Positions 59,631-64,000 of a DNA stretch of 64,000 nt are shown here, piece by piece (the first letter of the stretch is position 1; every line of letters begins with the position of its first letter). The notes under the pieces were generated by a model. It ran no database searches. It saw only the letters and a list, made by a program, of their open reading frames with translations, and was not told where the DNA came from. This stretch comes from Verrucomicrobiota bacterium. Its GTDB lineage: Bacteria; Verrucomicrobiota; Verrucomicrobiia; Limisphaerales; UBA11320. The DNA is taken from the NCBI GenBank assembly GCA_016199985.1, contig JACQFQ010000033.1, forward strand, positions 1 to 64,000, given 5' to 3'. Made by a program: the position numbers and the translations under genes.

Positions 59631-61091
59631 TCAGGCCAGCATGAAGTTCAGGACCTCGCCCTGCACATCGGTGAGGCGGAAGTCACGGCCCTGAAAGCGG
59701 AAGGTGAGACGTTGATGGTTCAGGCCGAGCAGATGCAGCAGCGTTGCGTGGAGATCGTGAACATGAGCGCGGTCGGCGACGGCGTTGAACCCCAGCTCGT
59801 CGGTGGCGCCGACAACCGCCCCCGCTTTCACTCCTCCTCCGGCGAACCACATCGTGAACGCGTCGATGTGATGGTTTCTTCCTGTCTTCTCCCGCACCTC
59901 CCCCATCGGAGTCCGCCCAAACTCACCGCCCCATATCACAAGCGTGTCGTCCAGGAGTCCGCGCGACTTGAGGTCGAGCACCAGCCCCGCGCAGGCTTGA
60001 TCCACCTCGCGCGCGACCTTCGACAGGTCTTCCTCGAGATTCTGGCCGGGGGCGCCATGGCTGTCCCAGTCGGTGTGGTAGAGCTGAACAAATCGGGAGC
60101 CGCGCTCCACAAGCCGGCGGGCGAGCAGGCAATTCCTGGCAAAGCTCGGCTTGTCCCTCTCGCATCCATAAAGTTTCAAGGTCGCGTCGGACTCGCGTCG
60201 CAGATCCACGAGCTCAGGCGCGGCCACCTGCATCCGAGCGGCGAGTTCATAACTCGCGATCCGTGTCAGAATCTCGGGGTCGCCGGTGTCCACCCAGTGT
60301 TTGAGATTCAGGTCGCGAACGGCGTCGAGCGTGTCCCGCTGCCGCTCCGGCCGGATGTTTTTGGGGGTCTCCAGGTTGAGGATTGGGTCTCCGGAACCGC
60401 GGAAGGGAACACCCTGATACCTCGTGGGCAAGAAGCCGCTCGACCAGTTCACCGCTCCGCCGCGCGGGCCGCGCGGGCCGCTCTGCAGAACCACAAATCC
60501 CGGCAAGTCGTCGGCCTCGCTCCCCAACGCGTAGTTCACCCAGGCGCCCATGCTCGGACGTCCGAACTGTCCCGACCCGGTGTTCATGAAAAGCTTCGCC
60601 GGCGCGTGGTTGAAGAGGTCGGTGGCGCAGGACCGGACGAGCGTGATCTCGTCCACCACGCCGGCCGTGTGCGGCATCATGTCGCTCACCCACGCGCCCG
60701 AGCGCCCCGCCTGGCGAAACGCGCGACGCGAGCCCAGCAGCGTGCTGCGGTTCTTGAACGACGTGTCCATGAAGGCAAACCGCTTCCCGGCAAGAAAGGA
60801 GTCGGGGATCGCCTGCCCGTGCAGGGCGTTCAGGCGCGGCTTGTAGTCGAACATCTCCAGCTGCGAAGGCCCGCCCGCCATGAACAGATAGATCACGTTC
60901 CGGGCGCGAGGCTGGGAATGCGATGGATGGGCGTTCGCCGACGCGCGGCCGGGATGGGCGGCGCGTCCTTCGGCAAACACGCGCGGATCCAGCAGCGAAG
61001 CGAGCGCGACACCGCCGAGCCCCATTCCGCAGCGACTGAAGAAATGTCGACGCGTGCCGCCAAGCCCGGGGAATTCGAGCGGACCGTTCAT
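59631..61091 (-). CDS. DUF1501 sulfatase-like secreted protein with Tat signal
   Basis: The 486-aa protein opens with a twin-arginine signal (GGTRRHFFSRCGMGLGGVALASLL). The body has the alkaline-phosphatase-like DUF1501 phrases NVIYLFMAGGPSQLEMFDYKP, HTAGVVDEITLVRSCATDLFNHAPA, FVQLYHTDWDSHG and VIWGGEFGRTPMGE..GRNHHIDAF. These proteins accompany DUF1549/DUF1553 proteins in Planctomycetes and Verrucomicrobia and are folded before export. Its start overlaps the stop of the DUF1549/1553 gene by 4 bases (ATGA). Substrate unknown. Confidence 0.93.
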   Translation of the reverse strand: MNGPLEFPGLGGTRRHFFSRCGMGLGGVALASLLDPRVFAEGRAAHPGRASANAHPSHSQPRARNVIYLFMAGGPSQLEMFDYKPRLNALHGQAIPDSFLAGKRFAFMDTSFKNRSTLLGSRRAFRQAGRSGAWVSDMMPHTAGVVDEITLVRSCATDLFNHAPAKLFMNTGSGQFGRPSMGAWVNYALGSEADDLPGFVVLQSGPRGPRGGAVNWSSGFLPTRYQGVPFRGSGDPILNLETPKNIRPERQRDTLDAVRDLNLKHWVDTGDPEILTRIASYELAARMQVAAPELVDLRRESDATLKLYGCERDKPSFARNCLLARRLVERGSRFVQLYHTDWDSHGAPGQNLEEDLSKVAREVDQACAGLVLDLKSRGLLDDTLVIWGGEFGRTPMGEVREKTGRNHHIDAFTMWFAGGGVKAGAVVGATDELGFNAVADRAHVHDLHATLLHLLGLNHQRLTFRFQGRDFRLTDVQGEVLNFMLA

Positions 61092-63301
61092 TCGCGGGTG
61101 ATGGTTTCGTCGAGGTTGAGAAGCACGCGCGCCACGTCCGTCCAGATGGCGGGCTCCGAGGCGGAGGATCGCTTGCGCTGAGCGGACACGAACGACCCCA
61201 GGCGTCTCTTCTCCTCCGGCTTCGGAGAGCGGCTGAGACAGAGCTGAAAGCCGAGATCAATCCCGCGCGGGCTTTCCGCGAGACGCCGCCCCAGCGCCTC
61301 CGCGAATTCCGTGAACGCGGGATCGTTCAGCAAAGCGAGCGCCTGAAGCGGCGTGTTGCTGCGGAGCCGCCGGGTGCAGGTCTGATAGCTGTCGGGCGCG
61401 TCAAAAACAGCGAGCGCCGGATGGAGGCTGGTGCGCTGAAGATGGGTGTACAGAGCGCGCCGATAACGGTCGGGCCCCTTGCTGGTGGCCCACGGCCGAT
61501 CGTTCTGCGTGAATGCTCCCAAGCCCGTGGGCTGCGGCGGGAACACCGGAGGCCCTCCGACCTTCTGATCGAGAAGCCCGCTCGCCGAAAGGACGGCGTC
61601 GCGGATCACCTCGGCATCCAGGCGAATCCTGCTCTGCCGCGCCAGCCAGCGATTCGACGGGTCGCGTTCCATGAGGTTGGAGCGCGCCGTGGAGCTCTGG
61701 CGGTAGGTGGCGCTCGTGACAATGCTCCGAAGCAAGGCCTTGAGGCTCCATCCCCGACTCATCAGATCGATCGCGAGCCCATCCAGCAGCTCCGGATGCG
61801 ACGGCAAGGAGCCCTGGGTTCCAAAGTCATTCTCCGTCTCAACGATCCCCCTGCCAAAGAGCTGCTGCCAAACGCGATTGACGAGCACGCGGGCGGTCAG
61901 CGGATTCTCCGGACTGGTCAACCACCGCGCCAGATCGAGCCGGTTGGGCCGCGTCCGATCCACGCCCGAGCTCGGTAGAGCGGGCAAAACCGCCGGGGTG
62001 CCGGCTTCGACAACGTCCGACGGACGCGTGAAGTCTCCCTTGATCAGAACACGGGTCTCGCGGGGTTCGCGCCGCTCACGCATCACCAGCGACGTCGCCA
62101 CGCGAGGCTCGGAGGACTTGAAGGAGTCGATCTCCTTGCGTCGCCTCGTGTACTCCGCGCTTTGGTTGCGAAAAGCGGTCCACACCACGTTGGACTGGTC
62201 CTTGCCGCGCTGCGCGGGCGGAACCTCCAGCGTGTCCCGAACAAGCGGCGCAAGCTCGGATCTGGCCTTGGGCGTGAGGCTCGCCTCCCATTTCGCGAGG
62301 CCGGGCGCGATCTCCCGGCTCAGCCAGTCGTTCAGTTGAGCCTCCCGGCGCTTGTGCTCGGCGCGATGCGCGTCGCGCGCGGCGATCTCCGCCGCGGTTC
62401 CCAGGTCCACATGGTTGACAGCCTCCAGACTCAGGTCGCCATGCCCGTCATTCTCGCAGGAGTTGAAGAAGGCGAAGAAGCGGTAGTAGTCGCGTTGGGT
62501 GAGTGGATCGAACTTGTGGTCGTGGCACTGCGCGCAGGCCAGCGTGATTCCCAGCCACACGGTGGCGGTCGTGTTCACCCGATCAACGACGCTCTCCACG
62601 CGAAACTGCTCCACATCCACGCCGCCTTCGTGATTCACCTGCGTGTTGCGGTGAAAGCCGGTCGCGATGAGGGGGTCTTTGGCGTCGACCCCCCGGGGCA
62701 GCGCATTGGAGGCCATCAAATCGCCCGCGATCTGCCAGAGCGTGAACTGGTCGAAGGGCATGTCGGCGTTCAGCGCGCGCACAACCCAGTCCCGATACGG
62801 CCAGATGCTCCGAGGACTGTCGATGCTGTAGCCGTTGCTGTCGGCGTAACGCGCGGCGTCGAGCCACCAGCGTCCCCATCGCTCGCCGTAGTGGGGCGAG
62901 TTGAGCAGACGATCCACGACACGCTCGTAAGCCCCGGGATCCCGGTCGGCGAGAAAGGACGCGAGATCCTCCAAGGAAGGCGGGAGCCCGGTGAGGTCCA
63001 GGCTGACGCGCCGCAGCAGAGTCGATCGATCCGCCTCCGGAGAGACGCGGAGCCCCTCGGTTCGAATGCGGGCCTGGATCAAGGCGTCGATGGGATTGTG
63101 GGCGCCGGGCTCGCCGCCAGGGAAAGGACGTTGGGGCTTCTCGAAAGCCCAGTGGCGTTTCGTGCTTGCCGCCTGAGGCTCCCGTGCCGGTGTCGCGCCG
63201 AGAAGATCCATCGCGAGCAGAAGGCAGAACGCCTCGACGCCCGCAATGAACCGGCGCGCGCGAAGCGCCCGGCTCGAGCGACATGGCATCACGGAGGACA
63301 T
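61088..63301 (-). CDS. DUF1549/DUF1553 (PSCyt2-PSD1) protein
   Basis: The frame is open to 63346, but an AAGGAAA ribosome site sits before the ATG at 63301, which gives 737 aa with an N-terminal hydrophobic segment (FIAGVEAFCLLLAMDLLGA). DUF1549 (PSCyt2) covers ~60-270: IDALIQARIRTEGLRVSPEADRSTLLRRVSLDLTGLPP, HYGERWGRWWLDAARYADSNGY, and LACAQCHDHKFDPLTQRDYYRFFAFFNS with a heme-type CXXCH. DUF1553 (PSD1) covers ~430-690: NPLTARVLVNRVWQQLFGRGIVETENDFGTQG, SHPELLDGLA, FDAPDSYQTCTRRLRSNTPLQALALLND. No separate PSCyt1 domain is fused in front here. Confidence 0.93.
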   Translation of the reverse strand: MSSVMPCRSSRALRARRFIAGVEAFCLLLAMDLLGATPAREPQAASTKRHWAFEKPQRPFPGGEPGAHNPIDALIQARIRTEGLRVSPEADRSTLLRRVSLDLTGLPPSLEDLASFLADRDPGAYERVVDRLLNSPHYGERWGRWWLDAARYADSNGYSIDSPRSIWPYRDWVVRALNADMPFDQFTLWQIAGDLMASNALPRGVDAKDPLIATGFHRNTQVNHEGGVDVEQFRVESVVDRVNTTATVWLGITLACAQCHDHKFDPLTQRDYYRFFAFFNSCENDGHGDLSLEAVNHVDLGTAAEIAARDAHRAEHKRREAQLNDWLSREIAPGLAKWEASLTPKARSELAPLVRDTLEVPPAQRGKDQSNVVWTAFRNQSAEYTRRRKEIDSFKSSEPRVATSLVMRERREPRETRVLIKGDFTRPSDVVEAGTPAVLPALPSSGVDRTRPNRLDLARWLTSPENPLTARVLVNRVWQQLFGRGIVETENDFGTQGSLPSHPELLDGLAIDLMSRGWSLKALLRSIVTSATYRQSSTARSNLMERDPSNRWLARQSRIRLDAEVIRDAVLSASGLLDQKVGGPPVFPPQPTGLGAFTQNDRPWATSKGPDRYRRALYTHLQRTSLHPALAVFDAPDSYQTCTRRLRSNTPLQALALLNDPAFTEFAEALGRRLAESPRGIDLGFQLCLSRSPKPEEKRRLGSFVSAQRKRSSASEPAIWTDVARVLLNLDETITRE

Positions 63302-63413
63302 TGCCCTGAGTTTCCTTGAGAATCCGCTCGCGTCAAGAACGGCCACACTGTCACGGCGACCAGCCTTGCCAAAACCGGAGGGTATGACACGCTAACCCCC
63401 ACATTTATAACTT

Positions 63414-63752
63414 ATGGAAAAACCAAAAATCATCGCTTACTTAAAACCTTCCTGCGGCTGGAGCCAGGGCGTGCGCGCCGTTCTCCGCAAATACGACCTG
63501 CCCTACGAGGATCGCGATATCATCAATGATCCGGTCCAACGTCAGGAAATGATCGAACGCAGCGGCCAGATGCTGAGCCCCTGCGTTGAGGTCAATGGCC
63601 GAATGCTCCCCGATATCAGCGGCGAGGAGGTCGAGGCCTTCCTGCTCGCCCAGGGCCTCGTCAATCCGAACGAGAAAACCCCCGACGCCCCCACCAACCA
63701 GCCTTGCGCGCATGAGATGCCGCAGCCATCGACTCTGAATTTCCGTCGCTAG
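63414..63752 (+). CDS. Glutaredoxin-like protein (single-cysteine CGWS site)
   Basis: A 112-aa thioredoxin-fold protein: KIIAYLKPSCGWSQGVRAVLRKYDLPYEDRDIINDPVQRQEMIERSGQMLSPCVEVNGRMLPDISGEEVEAFL. The active site is CGWS, with Cys at residue 14 and no second Cys, so it is a monothiol-type. The cis-proline is in LSPCVEVNG (commonly TVP). The C-terminal tail (PDAPTNQPCAHEMP) is unusual for glutaredoxin and carries an extra Cys. It lies just before the cobA-like gene. Confidence 0.85.
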   Translation: MEKPKIIAYLKPSCGWSQGVRAVLRKYDLPYEDRDIINDPVQRQEMIERSGQMLSPCVEVNGRMLPDISGEEVEAFLLAQGLVNPNEKTPDAPTNQPCAHEMPQPSTLNFRR

Positions 63753-63762
63753 GCGGGCTTTC

Positions 63763-64000
63763 ATGAGTTCCCCAGGAACCGTCTATCTTGTAGGAGCAGG
63801 GCCCGGCGATCCCGGTTTGATCACAGCGCGCGGCGCCGAGCTGCTCGGCCGCGCGGATGTCGTCTTTTACGACGCGCTCGTGAGCAAGGAGCTCCTCAGC
63901 CTGGCCCCGCCGGGGGCGGAGCTGATCTACGGAGGCAAGCGCGCCAAGGATCACGCCATTCCGCAGGAGCAGATGAACCAGCTCCTGGTCGAGAAGGCCC
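63763..64000 (+). CDS. cobA: Uroporphyrinogen-III C-methyltransferase (SUMT), 3' end beyond window
   Basis: From the ATG at 63763 the protein reads VYLVGAGPGDPGLITARGAELLGRADVVFYDALVSKELLSLAPPGAELIYGGKRAKDHAIPQEQMNQLL up to the window end (79 residues seen). This is the start of the SUMT methyltransferase domain: the SAM-binding GAGPGDPGLIT loop, YDALVS and the GKR motif. The product feeds siroheme and cobalamin synthesis. Whether a HemD domain is fused cannot be seen. Confidence 0.93.
   Translation, partial: MSSPGTVYLVGAGPGDPGLITARGAELLGRADVVFYDALVSKELLSLAPPGAELIYGGKRAKDHAIPQEQMNQLLVEKA

Noticed and set aside
1-64000. CRISPR arrays, rRNA genes, integrase or IS transposase
   Set aside because: I read for regularly spaced repeats, rRNA segments and transposase motifs on both strands and found none; the only repeat arrays are the secretin modules, the glycine-rich runs and the short repeats listed.

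Overview
The window reads as chromosomal DNA of a Verrucomicrobiota bacterium, most likely the Limisphaerales/Pedosphaera side of the phylum. The reasons are the high GC content, a didermal gene set (lpxD, surA, secretin, outer-membrane barrel), and the family content typical of Planctomycetes-Verrucomicrobia: a DUF1501 plus DUF1549/DUF1553 pair, a PSCyt1-type cytochrome, and a heme/propeller/ThuA mega-protein. The taxonomic call is inference from gene content, not from a marker search.

Layout. (1) 1-4,900: an accessory module with a terminator, a beta-helix protein, a small structural-type protein, two tandem glycine-rich 'GDGSDG' proteins and a glycosyltransferase. It looks like phage-tail-like or surface-appendage genes. 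(2) 4,930-12,240: a small membrane protein, an outer-membrane barrel with two cytochrome-motif proteins, a 29-bp-arm palindrome, and a large LamG/PA14 secreted protein. (3) 12,590-21,130: housekeeping genes (PaiB-like, DUF2007, mntR-like, glgB-recJ-ispD, convergent argS, a PTS EIIA protein). (4) 21,550-25,500: a VTC / DUF4956 / HlyD-like / FIST cluster. (5) 25,510-34,150: Ski2-like helicase with a zinc-ribbon partner, pdxA and surA, an RRM protein with a clear terminator, infA, lpxD, a fatty acid desaturase and a lipoprotein. (6) 34,190-53,810: one long minus-strand type II secretion/type IV pilus-like operon (gspG-H-I-J-K, a PilM-PilN fusion, pilO-like, pilP/gspC-like, then a giant secretin). 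(7) 53,950-54,390: tRNA-Gly followed by a tiny GIY-YIG nuclease unit and a duplicated tRNA 3' half. (8) 54,540-64,000: PVC-type cytochrome/dehydrogenase/ThuA mega-protein, a BASS transporter, the DUF1501 and DUF1549/1553 pair, a monothiol glutaredoxin and the start of a SUMT (cobA) gene.

The outstanding feature is the 12.8-kb secretin gene (4,274 codons; ordinary GspD is about 650-750). By hand I count about 47 secretin-N-type modules between the N0 and the C-terminal secretin domain. Part of the array is a higher-order tandem repeat with an exact 927-bp (309-codon) period. It sits in frame within an otherwise recognisable pseudopilin operon that lacks the GspE ATPase and GspF platform genes here. 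The second notable feature is the 357-bp tRNA-Gly/GIY-YIG unit, which is bounded by 37-bp perfect direct repeats made of the tRNA 3' half and looks like a minimal tRNA-targeting mobile element.
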